A DNA stretch of 64,000 nt from Exiguobacterium aestuarii (lineage in GTDB: Bacteria; Bacillota; Bacilli; Exiguobacteriales; Exiguobacteriaceae), in contig NZ_JAIVAC010000002.1 of NCBI RefSeq assembly GCF_020171655.1, forward strand, positions 62,001 to 126,000. Reading direction: 5' to 3'. The notes beneath the pieces are model-generated. The model was not told where the DNA came from. It made no database searches and saw only the letters and a program-made list of their open reading frames with translations. Of this stretch, positions 25,121 to 33,491 are shown one piece after another (the first letter of the stretch is position 1; every line of letters starts with the position of its first letter). Position numbers and translations under genes: made by a program.

Positions 25121-25146
25121 AGCGAAGGAGTCCCTTCGCTTTTTTA
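25121..25146 (+). terminator. Hairpin with T-run at the right end of the element
   Basis: AGCGAAGG-AGT-CCCTTCGCT followed by TTTTTT on the plus strand; it would stop plus-strand transcription leaving the element. Confidence 0.55.
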
Positions 25147-25635
25147 CATATGGTCATGGTGGTTGTGGTGGATATCATGATGGTTCGATGAAGAAGAACG
25201 GTGACGTGGTGGAGCCTCATCGGCAAATTTTTCCCCGTCTAAAATGCCGAGACGCTTGTATTGGCGATCGACTCGCTCTTTCGTCTCCTCGCGAACGGAT
25301 CTTGACTCCATCACCAATTGATAGCACCCGAGTGCGACACGGAACGGTTCCATCCGTGTCCGTTCAATCGAGAAGGAATCGACACTTCGTAAATACTCGG
25401 CCAATCGCTCGGCCGTGTCATCGTCCGGATCATCGGCGAGTTGCGAGGCGAATTGTTGTAAGTCCTTCAACGTGCTCGATGTTTTGGAATGCTGAAAAAT
25501 CGTTTTTACGAACGCAAAAATAATCAGACCGAACACAACCATGAACACGATAGGAAATATCGACACAATTCCGGTAAAGAATGAGTCCCCCATGGAGTCA
25601 CTAAACGGATCTCCGCCAAATCCAAACACTGTCAT
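25144..25635 (-). CDS. Single-pass membrane protein with a histidine-rich C-terminus, function unknown
   Basis: 163 aa. A short N-terminus is followed by one membrane helix (about 20-45, FFTGIVSIFPIVFMVVFGLI), then a charged helical cytoplasmic region (about 55-140) and a tail SSSSNHHDIHHNHHDHM with 8 His in the last 12 residues, a likely metal-binding string. GGGGGG lies 7 nt before the ATG. I do not recognise a family. The stop abuts the inverted-repeat element, so the tail could have been altered by its insertion. Confidence 0.75.
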   Translation of the reverse strand: MTVFGFGGDPFSDSMGDSFFTGIVSIFPIVFMVVFGLIIFAFVKTIFQHSKTSSTLKDLQQFASQLADDPDDDTAERLAEYLRSVDSFSIERTRMEPFRVALGCYQLVMESRSVREETKERVDRQYKRLGILDGEKFADEAPPRHRSSSSNHHDIHHNHHDHM

Positions 25636-25697
25636 TTCAAATCCCCCCCTTTTTCTTTATGTACGTTCATTCAGTCGAATCGGTTTCATCAAAAAAA

Positions 25698-25717
25698 CCG
25701 CGATCATTCGACCGCGG
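25698..25717 (-). terminator. Terminator of the following GNAT gene
   Basis: CCGCGGTC/GATCGCGG stem with a G-T pair, then TTTTTTT on the minus strand. Confidence 0.85.
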
Positions 25718-25724
25718 CATCCAT

Positions 25725-26183
25725 TCAACTGTTCAATTGTTTCTCCATCATGATACGTGGCTCGCCGTCTTCGGTGTAGGCGCCCATGATGTCATATCCG
25801 CAAAGGAGGTTCAAGATGATGACCCCTTTGTTCGTATTCCGCGCTTTCGTACGAATCGAATGAAAACCTTGCGCTTCGACCCACTCAAGTTGCGTGTCCA
25901 TCAGCTTGCGACCAATGCCATGCTTTTGAAAGTCTGGGTGTACGCCGCCCGCCCAGCTATAAAACCGATAAGGCTCTGCCTCATAACCGATTTTAAAACC
26001 GACCAGCTGCTCCTCTGAGAATGCTAAGAGCACCAACGGATTGGCGTGTCGATACAGGCGCTCTTTAAATCGCAGCTGATCGAGGTCACCATATAACGTG
26101 CGGTACAGCCGGAAGAAGTCCTCTTCAAAATCTTTAAAGTTGTTCGTCACATCTTTTACGATAAATGAACTCGTCGTACTCAT
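25725..26183 (-). CDS. GNAT-family N-acetyltransferase
   Basis: 152 aa. The acetyl-CoA-binding motif is VHPDFQKHGIGRKLMD, preceded by the strand FYSWAGG and followed by FHSIRTKARNTNKGVIILNL. Length is normal for the fold. AAAGGGGATGG precedes the ATG. Substrate unknown. It lies just downstream of trmH on the same strand, 58 nt apart, so cotranscription is possible only from an upstream reading; order is trmH after this gene's start, so each may have its own promoter. Confidence 0.88.
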   Translation of the reverse strand: MSTTSSFIVKDVTNNFKDFEEDFFRLYRTLYGDLDQLRFKERLYRHANPLVLLAFSEEQLVGFKIGYEAEPYRFYSWAGGVHPDFQKHGIGRKLMDTQLEWVEAQGFHSIRTKARNTNKGVIILNLLCGYDIMGAYTEDGEPRIMMEKQLNS

Positions 26184-26241
26184 CGTGCCATCCCCTTTCA
26201 GTTTCTGGACAAAGATTCCGTACGTCTGTTCTTTTCGCCGT

Positions 26242-27006
26242 TCATTCCGAATTTCCTGTCTCCCGTTCGAAAGCTGTTACACCTTTTTGTTTATATAGTC
26301 CGAGCGTACGCTTCGGTAAGCTCTTGACCATCCAGTCTTTGAAGATGCGCGCTTGATCTTCGACAGGCAGTTCATAGCCATCCGTCACGATATGACGTGA
26401 CCGTGTCGTGACATCATACAAAGAAATTGCAGCCGCCACCGAGATGTTCAAACTTTGTACGTATCCTTGCATCGGAATGACAAAGTTCCCGTCCGCTTTG
26501 TTGAGCGCGGCTTCCGAGACACCGCTATGTTCATTCCCGAATAGAAGAACGGTCGGCTTTGACACATCTACCTCCTCGAGCGGGATCGCTTCCTCGCTTA
26601 GCGCCGTCGCATATACTTGGTAACCACTTTCTTTTAAAGCGTCAATCGCTTCTTCAATCGAACCGTGCTCCACGACGTCCACCCAGCGATCGGCGCTTTT
26701 GGCGATAATCGAGTTCGGTTTGAACTTTGCCCGCCCTTCGACGACATGTAACGTTTGCACCCCGAACGCATCGGCTGAACGCAACACAGCGGATTGATTG
26801 TGCGGATCGTCCACACCTTCCGTCAAAATCGTGATATGGTTCGTTCGTGTATTCAATACTTCATACATCCGTTTGATGCGATCTGGCATGAGCATTTCAT
26901 ACAGAGGAAGGTCGTCCTCCTGCAATACACCCTTCTGCAATAACTCTTCTTTTAATTCAATCTGCTCGTCCTTCGTCAAAGCAGATGTGGTCTGTCTCCA
27001 ACCCAT
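26242..27006 (-). CDS. trmH: TrmH-like SPOUT RNA 2'-O-methyltransferase
   Basis: 254 aa from ATG at 27006 after GGGAGCGAG; a TTG reading to 27024 would start inside that site. SPOUT trefoil-knot motifs: LTEGVDDPHNQSAVLRSADA (motif 1 with the catalytic Arg), VLLFGNEHSGVSE (motif 2) and VIPMQGYVQSLNISVAAAI (motif 3). A C-terminal helix rich in Lys follows. The order and the RSADAFGV string fit tRNA Gm18 methyltransferase TrmH rather than 23S enzyme RlmB. SAM is the methyl donor. Confidence 0.88.
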   Translation of the reverse strand: MGWRQTTSALTKDEQIELKEELLQKGVLQEDDLPLYEMLMPDRIKRMYEVLNTRTNHITILTEGVDDPHNQSAVLRSADAFGVQTLHVVEGRAKFKPNSIIAKSADRWVDVVEHGSIEEAIDALKESGYQVYATALSEEAIPLEEVDVSKPTVLLFGNEHSGVSEAALNKADGNFVIPMQGYVQSLNISVAAAISLYDVTTRSRHIVTDGYELPVEDQARIFKDWMVKSLPKRTLGLYKQKGVTAFERETGNSE

Positions 27007-27114
27007 CTTTCTCGCTCCCTTCAACCTATCATATTGTAGCTAGATTCGATTCGACTGACAAGTTCACCTAACATCTTCCATTGTCGCTTTGAAAATGAAA
27101 ACAAATGAAAATAG

Positions 27115-27172
27115 CGAAAACGGTTGCATGAATTTATGCAATCGATTACAATCATTTATGCAAGCGATTGCA
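27115..27172. promoter_or_regulatory. Three phased LacI/CcpA-type operators upstream of the PTS gene
   Basis: CGAAAACGGTTGCA (27115-27128), TGCAATCGATTACA (27137-27150) and TGCAAGCGATTGCA (27159-27172) each fit the TGNAANCGNTTNCA-like pattern with a central CG. Their centres are 22 bp apart, twice. The third is a perfect palindrome except the centre and touches a possible -35 (TTGCAC). Confidence 0.7.
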
Positions 27173-27227
27173 CTATTGGCAAACACAAAAATAGATAAAA
27201 CTCCCTCACAGGAAGGAAGCGTATAGC

Positions 27228-28856
27228 ATGAAACAATTGATCTCATTCGATTTCTGGCAAAAACTCGGTAAGGCCTTGATGGTCGTCATCGCCGTTATGC
27301 CAGCTGCCGGTTTAATGATTTCCATCGGTAAATTGATTGGAATGTCAGCCGGAGATGTCGGTATTTTATTAACAACAGCTCGCATCATTGAAGATTTAGG
27401 TTGGGGCATCATCGTCAACTTACATATCCTCTTCGCAGTTGCGATTGGTGGTTCGTGGGCAAAAGATCGTGCAGGTGGTGCGTTCGCAGCACTTCTCGCC
27501 TTCATCTTGATCAACCGTGTCACAGGTGCCATCTTCGGTGTCAACGGTGCCATGCTTCAAGATCCGGAAGCGACAATCGAGTCACTCTTCGGTGCAAACC
27601 TTGTCGTCGCTGACTACTTCACATCTGTACTCGGCTCACCTGCCCTCAACATGGGTGTGTTTGTCGGGATCATCGCCGGTTTCCTTGGTGGTGCACTATA
27701 CAACCGTTTCTACAACTTCAACAAATTGCCGAATGCCCTCTCGTTCTTCAACGGGAAGCGCTTCGTACCATTCGTCGTCATCCTTGGTTCAGTCGTTGCT
27801 GCCATCGTTCTATCGATTGTATGGCCAACGATTCAAGGTGCGCTCAACAGTTTTGGTGAGTGGATTGCCACATCACGCAACACGGCTCCAGTCCTCGCTC
27901 CGTTCATTTATGGTGCGCTCGAGCGTCTCCTCTTGCCGTTCGGTTTACACCACATGCTCACTGTTCCAATGAACTACACGGAACTTGGTGGAACGTACAC
28001 AATTTTAACAGGCGCGACAGCTGGGTCAGTCGTTGCCGGACAAGACCCGCTCTGGTTGGCATGGGTAACAGACCTCGTCAACTTGCGTGCCGCTGGTGAT
28101 ACAGCTGCATACAACGCCCTTCTCGCTGATGTCGTTCCGGCCCGCTTCAAAGTCGGTCAAGTCATCTTGTCATTCGCTGCTTTGATCGGTGCCGCATATG
28201 CGATGTACCGTAACGTCGACGCTGAGAAGAAAGCACAATACAAGCCGATGTTCTTGTCAGCTGGACTCGCTGTCTTCTTGACAGGTGTCACAGAACCAAT
28301 CGAGTTCATGTTCATGTTCGTCGCGCCAGTCCTTTATGTGGTTTACGCGCTTATGGCAGGTGCTGCATTCGCATTGGCAGATATCATCGACCTACGCGTC
28401 CATGCTTTTGGTGCAATCGAACTCTTGACGCGCATCCCGATGATTGTCAAAGCGGGACTACTTCAAGACTTGATCAACTTCGTTCTCGTCTCTGTAGCAT
28501 TCTTCTTCCTCAACTTCGGTGTGTTCAATTTCTTCATCAAGAAGATGAACTTGCCGACACCAGGACGTAACGGAAACTACATGGAAGAGACGACAGAGAA
28601 GTCATCTGTGGCAGGTAACGAACAAGTCATGGGGATTATCGCCCTTCTCGGTGGGGAAGAAAACATTGAAGATGTCGATGCATGTATGACTCGTCTTCGT
28701 GTGACCGTTAAAGACGTTACACTCGTCTCTGACGAACAAGATTGGAAGAAAAATGGCGCCATGGGTCTCATCGTAAAAGACCGTGGAGTCCAAGCCATCT
28801 ATGGCCCGAAAGCCGACGTATTGAAATCAGACATTCAAGACGTCATCGGTGCATAA
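27228..28856 (+). CDS. PTS glucose-family permease, EIICB
   Basis: 542 aa. Residues 1-425 are the membrane IIC domain (about 10 helices; LPFGLHHMLTVPMNY and VTEPIEFMFMFVAPVLY with the conserved substrate Glu), then a linker ending PGRNGNY and an IIB domain with phosphocysteine C486 in DVDACMTRLRVTV. No IIA domain is fused, so it uses a separate IIA-Glc-type protein. The IIB and IIC strings are nearer PtsG than MalP; sugar could be glucose or a glucoside. AGGAAGG precedes the ATG. Three operators upstream and a terminator downstream make it a single regulated gene. Confidence 0.9.
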   Translation: MKQLISFDFWQKLGKALMVVIAVMPAAGLMISIGKLIGMSAGDVGILLTTARIIEDLGWGIIVNLHILFAVAIGGSWAKDRAGGAFAALLAFILINRVTGAIFGVNGAMLQDPEATIESLFGANLVVADYFTSVLGSPALNMGVFVGIIAGFLGGALYNRFYNFNKLPNALSFFNGKRFVPFVVILGSVVAAIVLSIVWPTIQGALNSFGEWIATSRNTAPVLAPFIYGALERLLLPFGLHHMLTVPMNYTELGGTYTILTGATAGSVVAGQDPLWLAWVTDLVNLRAAGDTAAYNALLADVVPARFKVGQVILSFAALIGAAYAMYRNVDAEKKAQYKPMFLSAGLAVFLTGVTEPIEFMFMFVAPVLYVVYALMAGAAFALADIIDLRVHAFGAIELLTRIPMIVKAGLLQDLINFVLVSVAFFFLNFGVFNFFIKKMNLPTPGRNGNYMEETTEKSSVAGNEQVMGIIALLGGEENIEDVDACMTRLRVTVKDVTLVSDEQDWKKNGAMGLIVKDRGVQAIYGPKADVLKSDIQDVIGA

Positions 28857-28862
28857 TCTACT

Positions 28863-28892
28863 GGCCAACTCGCTCAAGAGTTGGCCTTTTTT
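28863..28892 (+). terminator. Terminator of the PTS gene
   Basis: GGCCAACTC with its complement, then TTTTTT. Confidence 0.9.
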
Positions 28893-28908
28893 CTAAAGGA
28901 GGACTATC

Positions 28909-29700
28909 GTGAATATTTTAACGCTTAATTGTCACGCCTGGTTAGAAGACCGTCAACAAGAAAAGATTGACGCCATCGTCGAACGCATCGCGAGTGAAGA
29001 GTACGACCTCATCGCGCTTCAAGAAGTCAATCAACATAAAGAGGCCCCACTGATCTACGGAAACATCCGTGAGAACAACTTCGCCCACGTCCTCGTCGAG
29101 CGCTTAAAAGAGTTGGACGTCCACTATCACATGACATGGGACTTTGCCCATTATGGATACGATATTTACGAGGAAGGCGTCGCCATCCTGTCGCGCACAC
29201 CGTTCCTATCAACAGAATCGTTCTTCGTATCGAAGACAATGGACCCAGACAACTACAAGTCTCGTAAGATCGTCAAAGCCATGATTGCAGGCGCAGATGC
29301 TCCAACGACCATTTACTCGTGTCATCTCGGATGGTGGCATGATGAAGAGGAGCCGGTGAAACACCAACTCGATGAACTGATTCGTCGCGTCGAGCATGAC
29401 GACCATGCCCTTCTACTCGGCGACTTCAATAACGATGCCTTCATTCGAGGAGAAGGATACGATTACTTGATGGAGAATGGACTCCAAGATTTGTTCCACC
29501 TCGCAACAGAACGTGAAGGCGATGCGACGGTACAAGGGAAAATCGCCGGGTGGGACGAAAACAAAAAATCACTTCGCATTGATTTGATGTTAACGAATGC
29601 CCCGATTCACGTTTCTCGCCACGCGGTCGTCTTTGATGGCGAGAACGGACCGATTGTCTCCGACCACGCCGGTGTCGAAGCAACTGTATTTTGGCGCTAA
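28909..29700 (+). CDS. Endonuclease/exonuclease/phosphatase family hydrolase
   Basis: 263 aa from GTG at 28909 (AAAGGAGGAC upstream). Metal and catalytic residues of the DNase I-like fold: NCHAW with Asn at the start, QEVNQH (Glu), GDFNNDAF (Asp, Asn) and SDHAGVEA (Asp-His). Family members cleave nucleic acids or phosphodiesters such as sphingomyelin; no signal peptide is present, so an intracellular role is likely. Substrate not evident. Confidence 0.87.
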   Translation: MNILTLNCHAWLEDRQQEKIDAIVERIASEEYDLIALQEVNQHKEAPLIYGNIRENNFAHVLVERLKELDVHYHMTWDFAHYGYDIYEEGVAILSRTPFLSTESFFVSKTMDPDNYKSRKIVKAMIAGADAPTTIYSCHLGWWHDEEEPVKHQLDELIRRVEHDDHALLLGDFNNDAFIRGEGYDYLMENGLQDLFHLATEREGDATVQGKIAGWDENKKSLRIDLMLTNAPIHVSRHAVVFDGENGPIVSDHAGVEATVFWR

Positions 29701-29704
29701 TTCG

Positions 29705-29740
29705 CCTTTTTCTCCTTACTTGGGAGAAAAGGGTTTTTCT
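29705..29740 (+). terminator. Terminator after the nuclease-family gene
   Basis: CCTTTT-CTCC stem with small bulges and a GTTTTTCTTTT tail. Confidence 0.75.
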
Positions 29741-29817
29741 TTTGGAGAAAATCTTGTAACGTGATAGAAGACTGATGTCTAACTACTAATGAATGAGATA
29801 GAAAGAAGTGTTTGAAT

Positions 29818-30996
29818 ATGAAGACAAGCTCGCTCAGTCGAAGCGACTGGACTTTAGTTTTATCCTTATCCTTATTAACCTTCGTTCTCGGAACGAGTGA
29901 ATTTGTCATCGTCGGGATTTTACCTGATATCGCAAACGGATTATCCATCTCGATCGCGACGGCCGGGAGTCTCGTATCGGCATTCGCCATCAGCTTTGCC
30001 GTCGGCACACCAATCACCATGTCCTTGACGAGCCATCTTCCTAAACGCAAATTGATGCTTGGTCTGACCATCCTGTTCACTATCCTTAACTTGTTGAGCA
30101 GCCTGGCACCGATGTATGAGTGGTTACTCGTCTTGCGCATGTTGACGGCCGTCGTCACAGGTGTCTTGATTTCACTTGCCATGCTTGTCGCCAGCGAGAG
30201 TGTCCCACCGACAAAGCGTGGGGTCGCCGTATCCTTTATTTTTGGTGGATTCACGATGGCGAACGTGTTCGGCGTTCCAATCGGGACATTCATCGGACAA
30301 CAGGCAGGTTGGGAATCCACATTTATATTAACGACTGCACTCGGTGCAGTCGCCTGGATTGCCATTTACCGCGTCTTGCCGAACCAATTGTCTCAAGAAA
30401 AAGCATCACTTCGTGAACAATTGACATTGCTGACGAATCCGCGCATCTTGATCGCATTCCTGATTCCGGCGTTCGGTTTCGGGGCAACGTATGTCGTATA
30501 TACGTATCTCGTGCCGATTTTAAAAGATGTACTCGGTGTACCGGTCGCTTGGGTCAGTCCGATTTTATTCGCCTACGGATTCATTTCGATTTTCAGTAAT
30601 ATCGCTGCCGGAAAGATTGCTAGTCACAATCCAATCGGACGCTTACGGTTCGTCTTTCTCGTCCAGGCGTTCGTCTTGGCCGCGCTATTCGTGACAACGT
30701 CGAATGTGACGCTCGGTCTTCTCAATATCGCACTTATGTCGTTCATGGCAATCTTATTGACGACATCGACTCAGATTTATTTGATCGATTTGGCAGAGAA
30801 GTTCAATCCGAATGCCAAAGGTCTCGCCTCGTCACTTATGCCCGTGGCGAGTAATGTCGGGATTGGACTCGGTTCCGCTCTCGGTGGTGTCGTCTATGCG
30901 ACGAGCCCCATCATGACGCTCGCACTTGTCGGCGGTCTGGTCGCCCTCGTTACAGCCGCGTTGACCGCAGTCAGTTATTCGCTTGATCAACGCTAA
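29818..30996 (+). CDS. MFS transporter, DHA1 family (AraJ/NepI-like exporter)
   Basis: 392 aa from ATG 29818; TTG at 29812 is the only longer choice. Twelve helices. The first helix reads LTFVLGTSEFVIVGILPDIA, the signature of the DHA1 group that exports drugs, sugars or purine ribonucleosides. Loop 2-3 motif A is SHLPKRKLM-like. The ribosome site (GAAGTG) is modest. Substrate unknown. Confidence 0.88.
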   Translation: MKTSSLSRSDWTLVLSLSLLTFVLGTSEFVIVGILPDIANGLSISIATAGSLVSAFAISFAVGTPITMSLTSHLPKRKLMLGLTILFTILNLLSSLAPMYEWLLVLRMLTAVVTGVLISLAMLVASESVPPTKRGVAVSFIFGGFTMANVFGVPIGTFIGQQAGWESTFILTTALGAVAWIAIYRVLPNQLSQEKASLREQLTLLTNPRILIAFLIPAFGFGATYVVYTYLVPILKDVLGVPVAWVSPILFAYGFISIFSNIAAGKIASHNPIGRLRFVFLVQAFVLAALFVTTSNVTLGLLNIALMSFMAILLTTSTQIYLIDLAEKFNPNAKGLASSLMPVASNVGIGLGSALGGVVYATSPIMTLALVGGLVALVTAALTAVSYSLDQR

Positions 30997-31030
30997 AACG
31001 TGTGCACCTTCATCGAGGTGCACACGTTTT
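30996..31030. terminator. Bidirectional terminator between the MFS and hydrolase genes
   Basis: AAACGTGTGCACCT with its complement, 6-nt loop, T-runs on both strands; convergent genes on each side. Confidence 0.9.
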
Positions 31031-31735
31031 TTATAACCATTCGAGAATCGCTGATAGGACTTCGTCCAATTGTTCTTTCGATGTGAGCGGGCTTTCCTGA
31101 TCTCCTTTTTGTGGACCATACATTCCGAAGTTTGCATGATTCCCGCCTTCAATTTGTACGAATTGGCTATCTTCAGGGAGGTCGCTTCGACTCGCCTCGA
31201 TGTCTTCTGGGACAGCCAATCCATCCAATTCACCGGAAATCGATAGTACACGTAAGTCGCTATCGACCATCGAACTGATCGGATACGAAGCGAGGAAAAT
31301 GACACCCCCCACTAATTCTTGATGCTCAAGTGCATACCCCGATGCCGCCGAACCTCCGAGTGAATGACCGGCCACAATCCAGCGTTCAATCTCCGGATGT
31401 GCCTCGATGATTGGAGCTGCCGCATCGATATCTAAAATGCCTAAATTGAGACGAAGCGATGGAATCGCGACAAAGACACCCTCTTCCGCTAATTGTGTTC
31501 CGTAATAGGCATACGCCTCTTTCTCGACTTTCGCCCCTGGATAGAGAATGACGCCGACCTCACTCGTCGTATCTCCAAACTCGAGACGGTTGTCGACCAC
31601 TTTCCCCTCTTCGGCATACTGTGTCGCTTCATCGGTTGGTCCATACGTGAACTGTGTCCAAATCAAAAAGCCTGCTACCGCGACAACAAGCAACCCTACG
31701 ACTGAGAGTGCGGCCCACTTGAAGAATTTCTTCAT
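31031..31735 (-). CDS. Membrane-anchored alpha/beta hydrolase
   Basis: 234 aa from ATG at 31735 after TGGAGG. N-terminal KKFFKW followed by a helix (about 8-28) anchors the protein outside the membrane. The catalytic residues are S125 in AGHSLGGSA, an Asp in SGELDGL and a His in GGNHANFG. The compact fold (about 200 residues) belongs to the dienelactone-hydrolase/chlorophyllase-like group. No Cys for lipidation. Substrate unknown. Confidence 0.87.
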   Translation of the reverse strand: MKKFFKWAALSVVGLLVVAVAGFLIWTQFTYGPTDEATQYAEEGKVVDNRLEFGDTTSEVGVILYPGAKVEKEAYAYYGTQLAEEGVFVAIPSLRLNLGILDIDAAAPIIEAHPEIERWIVAGHSLGGSAASGYALEHQELVGGVIFLASYPISSMVDSDLRVLSISGELDGLAVPEDIEASRSDLPEDSQFVQIEGGNHANFGMYGPQKGDQESPLTSKEQLDEVLSAILEWL

Positions 31736-31808
31736 TATATAGCCTCCATTTGCATCCACTTCCTCATAGCGTTACACTAATAAGAAAAAGCATGATCAGG
31801 GGGACACC

Positions 31809-33074
31809 ATGACCAGAAGTAATGTAACCACGACGATTCAGTGGTTTATTTTTATTTTAGCTACAAATATTGTACCACCACTCTCCATCGCCGCCTTGTT
31901 TGAACTGTCACCAGATGAGACGATGACCTTCATATCCCGCTCACTCTTCATCTTCGCACTCTTTAGCATCATCCAGACGTTGCTCGGACATCGCCTCCCG
32001 ATACTTGAAGGACCCGCCGGCATTTGGTGGGGCGTCTTCACCTTATACGCATCCATCGGACCCGCCTTATACGGAAGTCAACAAGAGACGTTGCAGGCAC
32101 TTGGATTTATGTTGTTCTTGAGTGGGATCCTTGGCGTGTTGCTGACCGTCACCGGTATCTTAAGACGCATGCTTGCCCTGTTTACACCTCAAGTACTCGG
32201 TGTCTATATGATTTTACTCGTCCTCCAATTGTCAGGAGCCGTCATTAAAGGTGGCTTCGGGGTGACGGAAGACGGAATCAATATCGTTCAAGCCGTCGCA
32301 ACGGCTGGTCTCGTCTTGTTTGCACTCACGCTTGAACAAAGTCGCTTTAAACAATATGGACTCGTCATGACGCTTTTCGTCGGGTTCGGTTTATTCCACT
32401 TGCTCGACCTTGGAAATCCAATCGTCCGCTCAGAATCGTTCTTCCTCGTACCGGAACTTCTTCCCTTCGGAAGTTGGGTGTGGGATTGGAACTTGTTGCC
32501 GACGGCTTTCGTTATCACCTTGCTTCTCATGACGAACGTCCTCGCGAACATCAAGTTGATTGAACGTATCGTCAGCTCTCGTGAAAAACGTGAAATCAAA
32601 GGGAACGTTCCCGCGTCTGGTGTTGCAAGTGGGGTCAGTCAAATCGTGGCTGGTCTGTTCGGAACACCAGGTCCTGTCGCAATCTCCGGGACGGCCGGAT
32701 TCCTCTCTTCGACGGAGAGCGTCCAGCGCGCTCCTCACTTGATTGCCCATGCCCTCATGATGGGATTAGCACTCATCGGACCATTCGTCTCGTTGATTGC
32801 GAGTATCCCAGCCGCTGTCGGCTATGCGATCGTGACACCACTTATCGCAACGATGATCATCATCGGAATCAATGAGGCTGCCTTCGAATTAAAACAATCG
32901 ACGGCTTCTCTTACGGTCGGTCTCCCGCTCGTCATCGGTGCCGGGGCGATGCTCTTGCCACCTGGTTCGATGAATGATTTGCCGCCGCTCCTTGCGACCG
33001 TCTTCTCAAACGGACTCGTCCTCGGAACGATCGTCGCTTTGACGACAGCTATCTTAAGTAAAATCAAGGATTGA
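31809..33074 (+). CDS. NCS2-family purine/pyrimidine permease (YwdJ-like)
   Basis: 421 aa with 12-14 membrane segments. The family's substrate-site string is AISGTAGFLSSTESVQRAP (helix 10 region) and the N-terminal LPILEGPAGIWWG corresponds to the conserved Q/E-x-P part. It resembles B. subtilis YwdJ more than PbuX or PyrP as I recall them. A proton-driven nucleobase importer is expected. The ribosome site is AGGGGGACACC. Third nucleobase carrier in the window besides pbuX and the pbuG-type gene. Confidence 0.82.
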   Translation: MTRSNVTTTIQWFIFILATNIVPPLSIAALFELSPDETMTFISRSLFIFALFSIIQTLLGHRLPILEGPAGIWWGVFTLYASIGPALYGSQQETLQALGFMLFLSGILGVLLTVTGILRRMLALFTPQVLGVYMILLVLQLSGAVIKGGFGVTEDGINIVQAVATAGLVLFALTLEQSRFKQYGLVMTLFVGFGLFHLLDLGNPIVRSESFFLVPELLPFGSWVWDWNLLPTAFVITLLLMTNVLANIKLIERIVSSREKREIKGNVPASGVASGVSQIVAGLFGTPGPVAISGTAGFLSSTESVQRAPHLIAHALMMGLALIGPFVSLIASIPAAVGYAIVTPLIATMIIIGINEAAFELKQSTASLTVGLPLVIGAGAMLLPPGSMNDLPPLLATVFSNGLVLGTIVALTTAILSKIKD

Positions 33075-33075
33075 A

Positions 33076-33109
33076 AAAAGAACTGACCATAATAACGGTC
33101 AGTTCTTTT
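33076..33109. terminator. Bidirectional terminator after the NCS2 permease
   Basis: AAAGAACTGACC with its complement and T-run TTTTC; overlaps the stop of the convergent RDD gene. Confidence 0.88.
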
Positions 33110-33491
33110 CACGTACATGCATATGATAACGGGCATCGTGCGGTAACACGGCGCCTTCTTCTTGTTCAAAATGCGCACGGTCTTTCCAGTATCGCACCCC
33201 TGACAACGTATCACGGTAAAGAGCACGCTGTAGCGCCTGTTTCGCCGTGACAGCTGTGCCGTCATCATTTTTCAACTCGAGCCCCATCAACTTATAGCCA
33301 ATGGTTTGTCCGCCTCGACTCATTTGGCAAGCTTCCATCGCGTATGTGAGCAGTGTCGGTGTGACGACTGCATGCACGAACTCGCTCTTCACTTTCTTGC
33401 GCACGAGTTGCTCCACGCCATAGCTGACGAGCCCTGCGATGACACTGTCAATTAAGACCGCTTTCGTTCGTTTCTTCGTCAATGGATTCAT
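33099..33491 (-). CDS. RDD family membrane protein
   Basis: 130 aa. Begins with KKRTKAVLIDSVIAGL (the R-D-like start of RDD proteins), followed by two membrane segments and RGGQTIGYKLMGLEL, the family's second signature, then LYRDTLSG with the late RD. Function of the family is unclear; some act as Na+/H+ antiporters or assist membrane stress. Starts inside the previous gene's stop (ATGA), so it is coupled to the NAD-binding protein gene. Confidence 0.85.
   Translation of the reverse strand: MNPLTKKRTKAVLIDSVIAGLVSYGVEQLVRKKVKSEFVHAVVTPTLLTYAMEACQMSRGGQTIGYKLMGLELKNDDGTAVTAKQALQRALYRDTLSGVRYWKDRAHFEQEEGAVLPHDARYHMHVREKN

Larger units (their letters stand above)
24523..25140. mobile_element. 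Non-coding element of about 620 bp with long inverted ends (decayed IS or MITE-like)
   Basis: The left end, CCTTCGCTTCAGACTGTAGA at 24525 and on, matches the complement of 25102-25128 with a few differences (GCTTCAG-CTGT-GACAAA shared). Inside each end lies an 80-bp structured repeat in opposite orientation. The interior has no open gene; minus-strand traces resemble a transposase start. The element fills the whole gap between the DIP1984 gene and the next gene. It may be a degenerate insertion sequence or a pair of inverted dispersed repeats. Confidence 0.6.

Noticed and set aside
27115-27172. Binding sites of the LacI-type regulator encoded at 44.5-45.5 kb
   Set aside because: Its own palindrome has the half-site TGAAACG, different from TGCAANCG in these sites; distance is also large.
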